64,000 nt of DNA from Arcticibacter pallidicorallinus (GTDB lineage: Bacteria; Bacteroidota; Bacteroidia; Sphingobacteriales; Sphingobacteriaceae): NCBI RefSeq assembly GCF_003002875.1, contig NZ_PVTH01000008.1:86971-150970 (forward strand), read 5' to 3'. This document shows, piece after piece, positions 40,604 through 50,127 of the stretch; the first letter of the stretch is position 1; every line of letters starts with the position of its first letter. A program made the translations under genes and the position numbers. A model generated the notes under the pieces. It worked only from the letters and a program-made list of their open reading frames with translations, ran no database searches and was not told the DNA's origin.

Positions 40604-42412
40604 TTCATTTTCTTTCTTCACCTCGATACCCAGTTTTCTCAAAAGCAGAGAAGCATTGAAGGTCTTACACGCACCGTTCTTCAGCTTGTAGTCAAAAGTC
40701 ATCTCCTCTCCAAGGACCCGGATATCAAAATAGAAATTCCGGATATAATCAGGGTATTGCTGCTCAAGCTCAGCGATCTGTAGATCATGTGTCGCCACTA
40801 TCCCTACAGATCGTTGAGAAATGAGCCTTTCGATGATGGCTTTAGACCCCAGGTATTTATCCACGGAATTTGTTCCGCGGAGCATCTCATCAATCAAAAA
40901 GTACACCTTTTCATCCTCTTTGAGAACGTCTAAGAGAAGTTGCAGGCGGTTCAGCTCCGCTTTAAAGGTTGAAATATTTTCGTTCAGGGAATCCTTGATG
41001 CGCATATACGAGAAGATCTTCATATTGCTTAGTTCCATACTCCTGGCGCATACAGGGGCGCCGCAGAGAGCCAGAATGGTGTTTATACCCAGAGTTCTTA
41101 GAAAGGTACTTTTTCCAGCCATATTAGAGCCGGTTATGATATCAATCTTAAGATCGTCAGATAGATCAAAATCGTTGTTCACGCGAACATCTTCGGCGAT
41201 CAAGGGGTGGCCTATTTGTGTTGCTTTTAACGTGTAACGGGCCCCCTCACTAATCAGCGGCATGCTCCATGAAGGATAATTTATATGCAGACCCGCAATG
41301 CTCTGAAGGCATTCGAAGGAACCCGCACTTCCAAAGGCATTCTCAATATAGTCTTTGTTAATCTCTTTCCATTCCAGGATAGCCGCATATTGTCTTACAT
41401 CCCAGGCAAAACTGATATTAAGCAAAGTGCCGACGAACATGTTCAATCTGTAATCCAGCTTGTTCATGATTTCAGAAAGATGCTTAATTTCCGATGAAAG
41501 TGTTGTATTGGTTTCGGGCAAGGTAAATTTGCCGGCGAGTTCCCGACAAAGAGGAGAATTCCACTTTTCCTCTTCGATCATACGAAAGGCCCGTGAGTAA
41601 TGGGAAAGTGTCACTCCCACTCTACCCATCATTCTTTCCGCCTTGTTTACCCGCTCATGAAAGGCAATGACCAGGATGATGTTGGCTAGTCCCGTTGCAA
41701 ATAAAAGCAGCAGGAAGGGTGCATAGAAATAAGCCGCCACCGCCGAACCATAGAACAGCCAGGGACTTATCTTTATAAATGACTTTACCCAGGCTTGTAT
41801 TGATTCCTTACCGGTTTCAAGATATCTAAAAAGTCCGGATACCTCCGTCTGCCCGGATTTCGAGTTAGCAAACAAAAGAGCCGCCTGAAATTGCACCTTC
41901 CAGCTCCTTTTTTCTGCAATTTCCAGAGAGGCGCTTTGGCGCTTGAGGATAGTGTCGTTTGGAGATGCATCTTTAAACCAGGCAGCCATTTGCGTTCGGC
42001 CAAAGGTAGTAGCACAGCGGTTGATCAGATGATAGAGGCTTTGCTTGCCAAAGATGTCGAGATCTGAGGTATAATTATGATGATCGTCCATCCATTCAGA
42101 GCCATCATCATACAGGTTAGTCCGGCTTCTTACACTTTCCAGTTCATTTTCATTTACCTGCAGAAGCGCCTGGTTGAAATCCTTTAATACGCTGAACTTG
42201 CTTTGTCTACTCACTAACCATGCGAAGCTGATGATGACAAGGAACAATGACAAGTAAAGCAGCCAGACTGCCTCTGCCTTAACCGCGTTGTAGATCAGAA
42301 ATCCTCCCAGTACGAGGGTGCAGACCCGCAGTACGGAGTAGAGGTTAATCTTCTTATTAAGACGCCTGATCTCCGCAGATGCCTGATCTATATTTTCCTG
42401 GTAAATTCTCAT
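40589..42412 (-). CDS. MutS-family protein with membrane segments
   Basis: A 607-residue MutS-like ATPase. The C-terminal part has GSNMAGKSTFLRTLG (Walker A), the MutS signature segment around STFKAELNRL, VYFLIDEMLRGTNS (Walker B and the Q-loop region), and GIVATHDLQIAEL, ending in NGACKTFNASLLLRKLG. The N-terminal mismatch-recognition domain I (with the Phe-x-Glu motif) is missing. Two hydrophobic segments near residues 24-67 and one or two near 215-258 predict a membrane anchor. It is a membrane-bound MutS relative of unknown role, known in Bacteroidota, not the mismatch sensor. Confidence 0.83.
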   Translation of the reverse strand: MRIYQENIDQASAEIRRLNKKINLYSVLRVCTLVLGGFLIYNAVKAEAVWLLYLSLFLVIISFAWLVSRQSKFSVLKDFNQALLQVNENELESVRSRTNLYDDGSEWMDDHHNYTSDLDIFGKQSLYHLINRCATTFGRTQMAAWFKDASPNDTILKRQSASLEIAEKRSWKVQFQAALLFANSKSGQTEVSGLFRYLETGKESIQAWVKSFIKISPWLFYGSAVAAYFYAPFLLLLFATGLANIILVIAFHERVNKAERMMGRVGVTLSHYSRAFRMIEEEKWNSPLCRELAGKFTLPETNTTLSSEIKHLSEIMNKLDYRLNMFVGTLLNISFAWDVRQYAAILEWKEINKDYIENAFGSAGSFECLQSIAGLHINYPSWSMPLISEGARYTLKATQIGHPLIAEDVRVNNDFDLSDDLKIDIITGSNMAGKSTFLRTLGINTILALCGAPVCARSMELSNMKIFSYMRIKDSLNENISTFKAELNRLQLLLDVLKEDEKVYFLIDEMLRGTNSVDKYLGSKAIIERLISQRSVGIVATHDLQIAELEQQYPDYIRNFYFDIRVLGEEMTFDYKLKNGACKTFNASLLLRKLGIEVKKENEGYSL

Positions 42413-42527
42413 GCGAAATATTGTTGTTAATTATAGCAATAAAATCCAACTCTCCTGCCCATTAAAAAAAACCGGGAGAGATACAACCTATTTGGCTATC
42501 TTGTGTTGAGCTTAATATAGTATAAAA

Positions 42528-43682
42528 ATGAAAGAAATGCCGATTACAGTCAAAAGGTCTATTGAACTTCTTGGCTTATTTTTGCTTGTAGCCCTTGTTA
42601 TTCTTGGCAATAACATCATCATGCCACTTGTAATGGCTTTTTTTATCAGCATAGTATTGCTTCCGGCCTACAGGTATTTCAGGAAGTTGAGATTCCCCAA
42701 TTCGCTGGCGATCTTTCTTCCGATACTTTTAATGGCGATGTTTCTGGGTGGGATAGGCTGGTTTTTCTCCTCACAGGTTGCGAGGCTCGTATCCGACTTC
42801 CCGCAGATACAAAAAAACGTCTCTATGCACCTGAACTCCCTGAGCGGATGGGTCAACTCCATAAGTCATTTTTCGACGACCGAACAGATAAACTTTATTA
42901 ATGAGCAGAGTAACAAGTTGTTGACATATGCAGGTACGCTTCTTACGGGAGCTGCAACATCTGTGACATCCACTCTTGTCTTTATCGCGCTGCTACCAAT
43001 ATATGTTTTCCTGATGCTAACCTATAAAAATCTGCTGTTACGATTCGTTTTTATGTGGTTTAAAAAGGAAGATCACACGAAGGTTGAAGACGTTCTTGGA
43101 GAAAGTGAAGCCATTATTAAGAGCTACCTGATAGGTTTGCTGATCCAGATCACCTATATGACCATCCTTCTTGGCGGCATATTACTGGTATTGGGAATTA
43201 AGCATGCTTTGCTGATCGGTGTGCTCTTCGCTTTTCTAAACCTGATTCCTTACGTGGGCGCCCTTATTGGCAACCTCGTGGGTGTGATACTAACTCTGGC
43301 CTCATCCCCTGATCTTACTCCCGTGCTCATCGTGCTCGGCGTAATTGCCTTTGTGCAATTTCTGGACAATAACATCCTTATGCCCCGGATAGTTGGCTCT
43401 AAGGTCCGCATTAACGCCCTCGGAACCATCGTAGGAGTGCTTGTGGGTGGAGCGATCGCAGGTGTATCCGGTATGTTCCTTTCACTTCCTATCATCGCGG
43501 TTATGAAGATCGTATTTGACCGCTCGGATATGTTCAAACCTTGGGGGGTATTGCTGGGCGACGAGATTCCTAAGGAAAGCCCCATGAAAGACACCCGGCT
43601 GAGGATGAAGTCAGATCGCCTGAGAAAGCAGCTGGAAGTAGAAAACGATATCATACCGGAAGATCATTCTAACGACAAGTAA
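42528..43682 (+). CDS. AI-2E/PerM-family permease
   Basis: A 384-residue integral membrane protein with eight or so hydrophobic helices and the family's characteristic central helices (LIGVLFAFLNLIPYVGALIGNLVGVILTLASSPDL and FVQFLDNNILMPRIVGSKVRINALGTIVGVLVGG). The TFIIALLPIYVFLML-like helix and the NLIPYVG and LMPRIVGSKV motifs are diagnostic of the AI-2E/YdiK/PerM transporter family. Most members have no proven substrate; AI-2 export is one case, and Na+(Li+)/H+ exchange another. It is divergent from the MutS-like gene with 115 bases between. Confidence 0.9.
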   Translation: MKEMPITVKRSIELLGLFLLVALVILGNNIIMPLVMAFFISIVLLPAYRYFRKLRFPNSLAIFLPILLMAMFLGGIGWFFSSQVARLVSDFPQIQKNVSMHLNSLSGWVNSISHFSTTEQINFINEQSNKLLTYAGTLLTGAATSVTSTLVFIALLPIYVFLMLTYKNLLLRFVFMWFKKEDHTKVEDVLGESEAIIKSYLIGLLIQITYMTILLGGILLVLGIKHALLIGVLFAFLNLIPYVGALIGNLVGVILTLASSPDLTPVLIVLGVIAFVQFLDNNILMPRIVGSKVRINALGTIVGVLVGGAIAGVSGMFLSLPIIAVMKIVFDRSDMFKPWGVLLGDEIPKESPMKDTRLRMKSDRLRKQLEVENDIIPEDHSNDK

Positions 43683-43790
43683 TTCCGCTTCGCAGGATTG
43701 TTAAAGCTTTAGAAGGCGATTTAATGCCAATCTAAAGTATGACCCAGACAAGAATCTTTCGGGTGCGCGCTTCTTCTGCATAAGGCATAG

Positions 43791-43838
43791 GCATAGAAAA
43801 ACCTCCATTAAAAATTCTTAATGGAGGCTTTTCTATGC
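43791..43838. terminator. 21-bp bidirectional hairpin terminator
   Basis: GCATAGAAAAACCTCCATTAA (43791-43811 after a partner arm ending 43838, one A/C mismatch) around a six-base loop. It lies between the convergent AI-2E-type permease and L,D-transpeptidase genes. The rest of the gap (43683-43790, 43839-43881) holds nothing else recognisable. Confidence 0.85.
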
Positions 43839-43881
43839 TCGTACCGCTTTTATCAGTTACGACTGTAGCTTGCTGTATTAT

Positions 43882-45528
43882 TTAAAGCTTGCTGAAGTAC
43901 ATCGACTTCAGCTTTTTATCATGATCATACACATCATCGAAGAAGCGAACGTGTCCATCTGTGTCGGCAGATGCGGTAAAGTAGACGAGATATACCGGCA
44001 GCTTGGCCTTTAGGGGCACATACTTCTCATTACCAGTTTTGATCTGATCTAGAATTTTTGTCCTGTTCCATCCTTCAACATTACGCAACAGGTAAACCGC
44101 AAGATCTATCGGCTTTTCTACCCTTACACAGCCATGGCTGAAATCACGCTTAGAAGCGTTGAATAACTGATCTGCAGGAGTGTCATGCAAATAGATATTT
44201 CTTGAGTTCGGAAATATGAACTTAACATTACCAAGGTCATTATTTGGACCAGGTCTTCTCCTGACTATGTATTTAAAACCGGAACTACCTGCAGCGGACC
44301 AATCAACTGAACCGGGATCGACAACTGTACCGTCGTTTGTGATAACCTCCATATCCTTTGACTCCAGGTAGCTCGGGTTCGCCATCACGGAGGGTACAAT
44401 TTCATTTTTAAGAATTCCCGGGGGAATATTCCAGTAAGGGGCCAGAACAATATGTTCCATCTTATCATTGAAGACCGGTGTGGAGTGGAGCTCCTTGCCG
44501 ACAATAACCTTCATATTCATCGCTTCCTTATTTTGCTCATATACCCTTAGCTTGAACTCGGGAATATTGACGATCAGGTAATCAGAACCGAATTTCTCCG
44601 GTATCCACCTCCAGCGCTCCATATTGATGATGATCTGACGGATCCTGTCTTCCACTGGAACATTCATGAAGCGTATGGTCTCCGCATCGAGGCGCCCGGT
44701 AGCAGTTAGACCGCTGACTTCCTGAAACTTCTTAAGTGCTGATTTGACGTCGCTTGAGAATACCGGCTTATCGTCTTTCATCACGGTGCTATCTTTACCA
44801 AGAAAGGTTGCTAATCTGCTTTTAAGAAGTGGCACTACCGGCGACGCCTGCCCCTCCTTCACCGTAGCGTTAGCAGGTATTTTGGGCCAGCCCCCGGCTT
44901 TCTGCACTTCTCTAAAGTTAGCCAGCGCCTTTTTCAGGTTGGCATATTCGGCATGATTTGGCCTGAAGTCAATATCATCTTCTGCATTTTCGTTAAGGAA
45001 CTTCGTGAGTGCGTTGCTGAGGTTCATCTTATTCAGGTTGATATCCCAATCAGCTTTTCGTGATTCTGAAGGAGCCAGAAGCCCCCGATAGTAATCTGAA
45101 GACCAGTTCAGGTAAGACGCAGTCAGGGCCATATCAATTTCCAGCTCGAGAGAATCGCGCTTTTCGAGATCGCGTTTGATGCCCTTAAAATCTTTGAATA
45201 GCTTCTCAAAGTCTACCAACTGGTAATCCTTAGGGTCAAGGCCATCTTCGCCGGCTTTACCCAGCTCATCAACAAAGGCCTGTGCCTGCGGAATCAGCTC
45301 ATGACCTCTGAACCAGGCTAATTCATAAGCCCGCTCTTTGTAAAATAATTTCCCCCAGTATAACTCATCTTTGAACCGGGGTTCTGCGTTCATGTACTGT
45401 GCAATATAAGTACTATCCATCAGGGGTTGATCACCCGATTTTCTTTTACTGCATGATGATGCTGAAAGAATGAACAATAGCGCGACAAGAAATGTCAGTG
45501 TGTGATTAATAGAGAATATTTTCTTCAT
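43882..45528 (-). CDS. L,D-transpeptidase (YcbB/LdtD-type), lipoprotein
   Basis: The 548-residue protein carries an N-terminal lipobox region (FILSASSCSK) and, after a long N-terminal domain, a peptidoglycan-binding helix (DVKSALKKFQEVSGLTATGRLDAETI). The YkuD catalytic domain has HDTPADQLFNASKRDFSHGCVRVEKP, the H-x(n)-SHGCxR motif with the active-site Cys. It forms 3-3 cross-links between meso-DAP residues, or attaches proteins to peptidoglycan. The domain order matches LdtD/YcbB, including the N-terminal scaffold domain. It is anchored outside the inner membrane, probably by its lipid. Confidence 0.92.
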   Translation of the reverse strand: MKKIFSINHTLTFLVALLFILSASSCSKRKSGDQPLMDSTYIAQYMNAEPRFKDELYWGKLFYKERAYELAWFRGHELIPQAQAFVDELGKAGEDGLDPKDYQLVDFEKLFKDFKGIKRDLEKRDSLELEIDMALTASYLNWSSDYYRGLLAPSESRKADWDINLNKMNLSNALTKFLNENAEDDIDFRPNHAEYANLKKALANFREVQKAGGWPKIPANATVKEGQASPVVPLLKSRLATFLGKDSTVMKDDKPVFSSDVKSALKKFQEVSGLTATGRLDAETIRFMNVPVEDRIRQIIINMERWRWIPEKFGSDYLIVNIPEFKLRVYEQNKEAMNMKVIVGKELHSTPVFNDKMEHIVLAPYWNIPPGILKNEIVPSVMANPSYLESKDMEVITNDGTVVDPGSVDWSAAGSSGFKYIVRRRPGPNNDLGNVKFIFPNSRNIYLHDTPADQLFNASKRDFSHGCVRVEKPIDLAVYLLRNVEGWNRTKILDQIKTGNEKYVPLKAKLPVYLVYFTASADTDGHVRFFDDVYDHDKKLKSMYFSKL

Positions 45529-45604
45529 AGAATGCGTTTTAGTGATAACCCAAAAAACACATCTTGGTTTTTAGAAGCCCTGAGACCCTAAGCAGCCCGG
45601 AAGC

Positions 45605-46264
45605 CTATTCTCTCCACAAGAAAGGGAAAAGAATGATGGACGCAGTAACAACGATCAGGTTTATGGCGATGAGAACGCCGATTTCGTTGTAGCTAACGCT
45701 GCGGTCAAGATCGTCCATCGCATTTTTGGAAAACTTAATGAGCACCATCAGCAAGGGTATAATTATCGGAAAGCTCAACACCGCCATCAGCGTTCCGCTG
45801 TTTCCCGCCTTGGAAGAGATCCCGGAGATCATGGTAAAAACACAGGCAAAGCTGATACTGCCGATGATAACCGCCAGAAAATAGAACAAGGGGTCGCCTA
45901 TCGGATTGCTAAATACCAGCGTATAAAAGCCAATTGCTATAGTAGAAAGCAGCAGCATCAGAAAGACGTTGTAAATAATTTTAGAAAGAATGACCGCCTT
46001 GGCACTGGCAACGGTATAATAATACAACTGCCTTCCTTTGTTTTCCTGAGAAAAGCTCTTGGAGATGGCGTTAACCGAGGCAAATAGCATAATGATCCAA
46101 AACAGTGCATTCCAGGTTACCGGGTTTATTTGTTTAAAGGAAAGATAGCACACGAAGATGGTAGAGACCACGTACAACAGAATGCCGTTCAAAGCATACT
46201 TTGAACGCCATTCCAATACGAGTTCTTTATGGATCAGAAACTTTACCTGGCCGAATAACCCCAT
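45605..46264 (-). CDS. ccmB: Heme exporter CcmB-type membrane protein
   Basis: A 219-residue protein with six hydrophobic helices and the CcmB signature (KELVLEWRSKYALNGILLYV; AISKSFSQENKGRQLYYYTVA, with the charged stretch typical of CcmB). CcmB is the permease of the ABC complex for cytochrome c maturation that supplies heme to CcmE. No CcmA/C genes follow inside the window. It is the last gene of the helicase-GldC operon. Confidence 0.9.
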   Translation of the reverse strand: MGLFGQVKFLIHKELVLEWRSKYALNGILLYVVSTIFVCYLSFKQINPVTWNALFWIIMLFASVNAISKSFSQENKGRQLYYYTVASAKAVILSKIIYNVFLMLLLSTIAIGFYTLVFSNPIGDPLFYFLAVIIGSISFACVFTMISGISSKAGNSGTLMAVLSFPIIIPLLMVLIKFSKNAMDDLDRSVSYNEIGVLIAINLIVVTASIILFPFLWRE

Positions 46265-46281
46265 CTCTTAAGTAAACTACA

Positions 46282-46698
46282 TTAGCCGACAACCCCGACC
46301 TTCTTACTCCCCCGGCGGGAAGCAACGATCATAATAACAGATCCGGCAGCCAGCAATGCCCAGCCCATCCATCTGTATTTAACCAAACCGGTTGCGGCTT
46401 TGGCCAGTTTTTTGAACGGGATAAAGCTGAAAGAGTCGCTCACCTTTAGATAAACGGCAAGCAAAGTCAGCAGGATAAGAGCCACCTCCGCCCATCCGGC
46501 AAATTTTAATAGCCCATCGCGACCCGACACCGATGCAAGAACACCAAGGCCGGCTACGACGTATACGACTGAAGCCATTCCGGTATGCAGGTCCCAATAG
46601 TTCCAGTTGCCCAGAATAGGAACATGAAGCATTGGGCTCATCGCTCCCGCGATAACAAGCAGGGAGCCAAACAGACCCAGGTAATTCTTTGAGCTCAT
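46282..46698 (-). CDS. Small four-helix membrane protein, unknown
   Basis: A 138-residue protein with four hydrophobic helices (about 5-25, 36-55, 65-86, 110-128) and a basic C-terminal tail (RRGSKK). I do not recognise a family. It lies between ccmB and gldC in one operon, 9 bases downstream of gldC, which may hint at a membrane role linked to the Ccm system, but nothing in the sequence proves it. Confidence 0.7.
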   Translation of the reverse strand: MSSKNYLGLFGSLLVIAGAMSPMLHVPILGNWNYWDLHTGMASVVYVVAGLGVLASVSGRDGLLKFAGWAEVALILLTLLAVYLKVSDSFSFIPFKKLAKAATGLVKYRWMGWALLAAGSVIMIVASRRGSKKVGVVG

Positions 46699-46707
46699 GA
46701 TATTTAC

Positions 46708-47037
46708 TTATTGTTTGATCTCCATTTTTTCCGCGAAGTGAGCACAGTAGTCTCTGAGATCTTCTACGATATTAGTCTCGCCTGTAGCTCTGAGGAAACT
46801 GTCCGCCATGGTCTGCAAGGTTTCATAGAAGAACCGTTTCATCTCATCAACAGGCATATCCTTCGTCCACAGATCAATACGCAGGGCATTCTTGTAATTG
46901 TGATCCCATAACGATAAGATCATCGCTTTAGCAGCCAGTTTCTCTTGCGTTTCTGCATCTGTAGATTCCCAGGTAAGTACTTCAGGAACATTATTATCGT
47001 CAAGTTCAACGGTTATTTTAATTTCTGCTTTTTTCAT
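46708..47037 (-). CDS. gldC: Gliding motility protein GldC
   Basis: A 109-residue protein, matching GldC: KAEIKITVELDDNNVPEVLTWEST, AKAMILSLWDHNYKNALRIDLWTKDMPVDEMKRFFYETLQTMADSF. GldC is a small cytoplasmic protein of Bacteroidota, present in gliders and non-gliders alike; its biochemical role is not established. Its presence supports the phylum assignment. It sits in the helicase-to-ccmB operon. Confidence 0.93.
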   Translation of the reverse strand: MKKAEIKITVELDDNNVPEVLTWESTDAETQEKLAAKAMILSLWDHNYKNALRIDLWTKDMPVDEMKRFFYETLQTMADSFLRATGETNIVEDLRDYCAHFAEKMEIKQ

Positions 47038-47093
47038 TAGAGTACAGTTTGTTCTTATTGTTTAACATTCATTTCTCCCGGAACAAGAGAGCA

Positions 47094-47345
47094 TTATATC
47101 TGCTTTATTATCAACATCATAGCCACTACAAAACTTATAAAAAGCAGTTCTATCAGCCATATCCGCTTCAGGTTCTTTAATATTCCCCGGAACAGAATAT
47201 CCGAAACGACGCTGAGCAGCAGTATTCCTGCCACTAGCCAGACGTTGGTGCCGACGCTATTCGTTTCCTCCCCAAAGATAGTATAACCGAGAATAACCAC
47301 GAGCACCGCCGAAGTTAAGTTCAACGGAGTAATCCTTGAAGTCAT
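47094..47345 (-). CDS. Small membrane protein, 83 residues
   Basis: Three predicted helices (about 10-27, 35-53, 61-80) and no recognisable family. Its start codon shares a base with the helicase stop codon (TAATG), so it is translationally coupled to it. Confidence 0.7.
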   Translation of the reverse strand: MTSRITPLNLTSAVLVVILGYTIFGEETNSVGTNVWLVAGILLLSVVSDILFRGILKNLKRIWLIELLFISFVVAMMLIIKQI

Positions 47346-48706
47346 TATTTTTTACCTCCCCTTGATGATTTGGCGCGAGATGCCTTGCTGCCGGAGCTCT
47401 TTCCGCCACTCTTCCCGAATCCGGCACCACGACCACCGCGAGGATTATTTTTCGCAGCGATGACATGCTTCTTCTCATGGAAAGCGCCCTTAAATTCCGG
47501 ATCTTCCTTCCGCATCTGCATATCTATCTCACGGGCTATGTCCTGCCTTTCGTTATATGGCGTTTCCTCTACGAATACCTCATCAGGAATCTGGGCAACA
47601 GGTATCTGCTGGCGGATCAACTTTTCAATCTTATTGACATAATAACGCTCAGCCTCATTGCAAAAAGTAATAGCGTCGCCACTCTGCAAAGCTCGTCCCG
47701 TACGTCCGATCCGGTGAACATAATCTTCAATAATGATCGGCACATCAAAGTTGATCACGTGGCTGACATTGGTCACGTCGATTCCCCTTGAAGCTACATC
47801 TGTTGCTACGAGAATCCGCACGGATCCCTCCTTAAACGCACCGATAGAGTTGATACGGGTATTTTGACCTTTGTTGGCATGAATTACCTTAACCTCCTCT
47901 TCGCCATGCCGTCTTTTCAGAAAACTATAGATATTGTCAGCAACCGTTTTAGTCTTGCAGAAGATCATGATCTTGTGAAACTCTTCCACATTCTTCAGCA
48001 GGTGCTGCAAAAGATTAATCTTGGTTTTAAGATTGGGTACGAAGTAAAGCAGCTGCTTCACCGTCTCAGCGGGCGTTGCCTGCTCGTCTACCTCAACAAC
48101 CGTAGGAAATTTCAGGAAATCGCCCGATATCTTACGAACAAGCTCGCTCATCGTAGCAGAGAAAAGCAGGTTCTGCCGCTTTCGTGGTACTACCTCAAGA
48201 ATCCGGTGAATTGAGCCGATAAAACCCATATCCATCATCTTGTCGGCCTCATCTATCACAAGAAACTGTAGTGATTTGGTGGAAATATGTCCTTCCAGAT
48301 AAAGGTCCAGAAAGCGTCCGGGTGTTGCAACCAGAATATCGAGACCAGCAGCAATATTCGCAATCTGGGTCTTAGGGCCCAGTCCTCCGTAAATAACCAC
48401 AGTCCGCAGATCGGTATACTTAGCAAATTGCTTGATGTTCAGCTCTATTTGCATAGCCAGCTCCCTTGTAGGAGCCAGGATCAGCGCACGGATATCCGTT
48501 CCCTGAGCATATTTTAGCTTCATGAGCATAGGTAGCACATAGGCCGCAGTTTTACCTGTACCTGTTTGCGCTATCCCCATCACATCCTGACCAGACAAAA
48601 TGGGCGTAATCGCTTTTTGCTGTATAGGGGTAGGATCTGTATATCCCGCGTCGGCAATCGCATTAAGAATTTGCCGGTTTAATTTAAAATCTTCGAAAGA
48701 AGGCAT
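47345..48706 (-). CDS. DEAD-box RNA helicase (RhlE-like)
   Basis: The 453-residue protein has all helicase motifs: Q motif (PTPIQQKAI), GIAQTGTGKT, APTRELAMQ, VIDEADKMMDMGF, SAT (LLFSATMS), RIL/VATDVASRGIDV and HRIGRTGRA. It ends in a Gly/Ser/Lys/Arg-rich tail (GGRGAGFGKSGGKSSGSKASRAKSSRGGKK), which aids RNA binding. RhlE-type helicases remodel RNA structures in ribosome assembly and in the cold. It heads an operon with GldC and CcmB. A box TATCTTTG (48711-48718) is only four bases from the ATG, so its transcripts may be nearly leaderless. Confidence 0.93.
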   Translation of the reverse strand: MPSFEDFKLNRQILNAIADAGYTDPTPIQQKAITPILSGQDVMGIAQTGTGKTAAYVLPMLMKLKYAQGTDIRALILAPTRELAMQIELNIKQFAKYTDLRTVVIYGGLGPKTQIANIAAGLDILVATPGRFLDLYLEGHISTKSLQFLVIDEADKMMDMGFIGSIHRILEVVPRKRQNLLFSATMSELVRKISGDFLKFPTVVEVDEQATPAETVKQLLYFVPNLKTKINLLQHLLKNVEEFHKIMIFCKTKTVADNIYSFLKRRHGEEEVKVIHANKGQNTRINSIGAFKEGSVRILVATDVASRGIDVTNVSHVINFDVPIIIEDYVHRIGRTGRALQSGDAITFCNEAERYYVNKIEKLIRQQIPVAQIPDEVFVEETPYNERQDIAREIDMQMRKEDPEFKGAFHEKKHVIAAKNNPRGGRGAGFGKSGGKSSGSKASRAKSSRGGKK

Positions 48707-48710
48707 TCTG

Positions 48711-48718
48711 CAAAGATA
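48711..48718 (-). promoter_or_regulatory. -7 box TATCTTTG for the DEAD-box helicase gene
   Basis: TATCTTTG on the minus strand matches TAnnTTTG exactly and ends four bases upstream of the ATG at 48706; the start point would fall near or on the start codon. Confidence 0.45.
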
Positions 48719-48787
48719 CTATTTAGTTATCAGCTCTGCCCATTGATTGATAAATGCTTAACTTCGCTCCTATATACTCTGTTCTCT

Positions 48788-50119
48788 ATGTCATCTATTC
48801 TCATCAAATCTGCAACCCTCGTAAATGAAGGAAAATCTTTTGAAGCCGATGTTTTTATCCGTAACGGACTGATCGAACAGATCGGCAAGAGCATCGACAA
48901 GAAAGCCGATAAGGAAATCAATGCGGAAGGATTACATCTTTTACCCGGATGCATCGATGATCAGGTGCATTTCAGAGAACCCGGACTGACCCATAAAGCC
49001 GAAATCTTCACCGAAAGCCGGGCTGCCGTAGCGGGAGGCATAACTTCCTTCATGGAGATGCCGAATACCGTCCCAAATACCGTTACCCAGGAACTTCTGG
49101 CAGATAAGTATGCAATTGCATCCGCCAGATCATTGGCGAACTATTCTTTTTTCATGGGCGCTACAAACGACAACATGGAAGAAGTGCTGAAAACAGATCC
49201 CCGCAACGTATGCGGCATCAAGATCTTCATGGGCTCTTCAACCGGCAATATGCTTGTCGATAATGAGAAGACGCTGCAGACGATCTTTAGCTCCACTCCT
49301 ATGCTGATCGCCACGCATTGCGAAGATGAAGAAACGATCAGACGGAACATGGAAGCTTTCAAGGCAAAGTATGGCGATAACATCACCGCAGAGATGCACC
49401 CTCAGATCCGTACTGCCGAGGCGTGCTACAAGTCTTCCTCTATCGCAGTAGAACTAGCAAAGAAACACGGTTCCAGGCTGCACATCCTACATATATCTAC
49501 AGCACTCGAAACTGATCTGTTCAGTAATACCCTGCCCCTGGCAGAAAAGCGCATCACCGCCGAAGCCTGCATACACCACCTCTGGTTCTCTGATAAAGAC
49601 TACGCCGAAAAAGGCAACTGGATCAAATGGAACCCCGCGGTTAAATCAGAGCAAGACCGAGACGCTATCCTGCAGGCAGTGCTCGACGACAGGATCGATG
49701 TTATTGCTACAGACCACGCTCCCCATACGATAGAAGAAAAAAAACAGTCTTACCTGCAAGCTCCTTCGGGAGGCCCCTTAGTACAGCATGCCCTTACAGC
49801 TATGTTGGAGATGACTAAACAAGGAAAGATCAGCATTGAAAAGGTCGTAGAAAAAATGGCCCATAATCCTGCGATTTGCTTCAACATAGAGAAGCGCGGA
49901 TTCATAAGAGAAGGTTATTGGGCAGACCTGATACTGGTTGACCTAAATACCAGCACCACGGTTTCCAAAGAAAATATCCTTTCGAAATGTAACTGGAGTC
50001 CTTTTGAAGGCTATACCTTCGCTTCTTCCATATCGTATACTATTGTTTCAGGGCACCTCGCTTATGAGCGCGGACACTTCAACGAGGCTAAACAAGGCGA
50101 GCGTTTACTATTCAATTGA
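48788..50119 (+). CDS. pyrC: Dihydroorotase
   Basis: Dihydroorotase, 443 residues from ATG 48788, forms dihydroorotate from carbamoyl aspartate in pyrimidine synthesis. The metal site is DDQVHFREPGLTHK; the substrate region LATDHAPHT-like sequence is VIATDHAPHTIEEKK; the HLWF and GIKIFMGSSTGN segments follow family order. An in-frame extension to 48743 has no homology. Its stop is 8 bases before the convergent holA stop. Confidence 0.93.
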   Translation: MSSILIKSATLVNEGKSFEADVFIRNGLIEQIGKSIDKKADKEINAEGLHLLPGCIDDQVHFREPGLTHKAEIFTESRAAVAGGITSFMEMPNTVPNTVTQELLADKYAIASARSLANYSFFMGATNDNMEEVLKTDPRNVCGIKIFMGSSTGNMLVDNEKTLQTIFSSTPMLIATHCEDEETIRRNMEAFKAKYGDNITAEMHPQIRTAEACYKSSSIAVELAKKHGSRLHILHISTALETDLFSNTLPLAEKRITAEACIHHLWFSDKDYAEKGNWIKWNPAVKSEQDRDAILQAVLDDRIDVIATDHAPHTIEEKKQSYLQAPSGGPLVQHALTAMLEMTKQGKISIEKVVEKMAHNPAICFNIEKRGFIREGYWADLILVDLNTSTTVSKENILSKCNWSPFEGYTFASSISYTIVSGHLAYERGHFNEAKQGERLLFN

Positions 50120-50127
50120 GCATCAGC

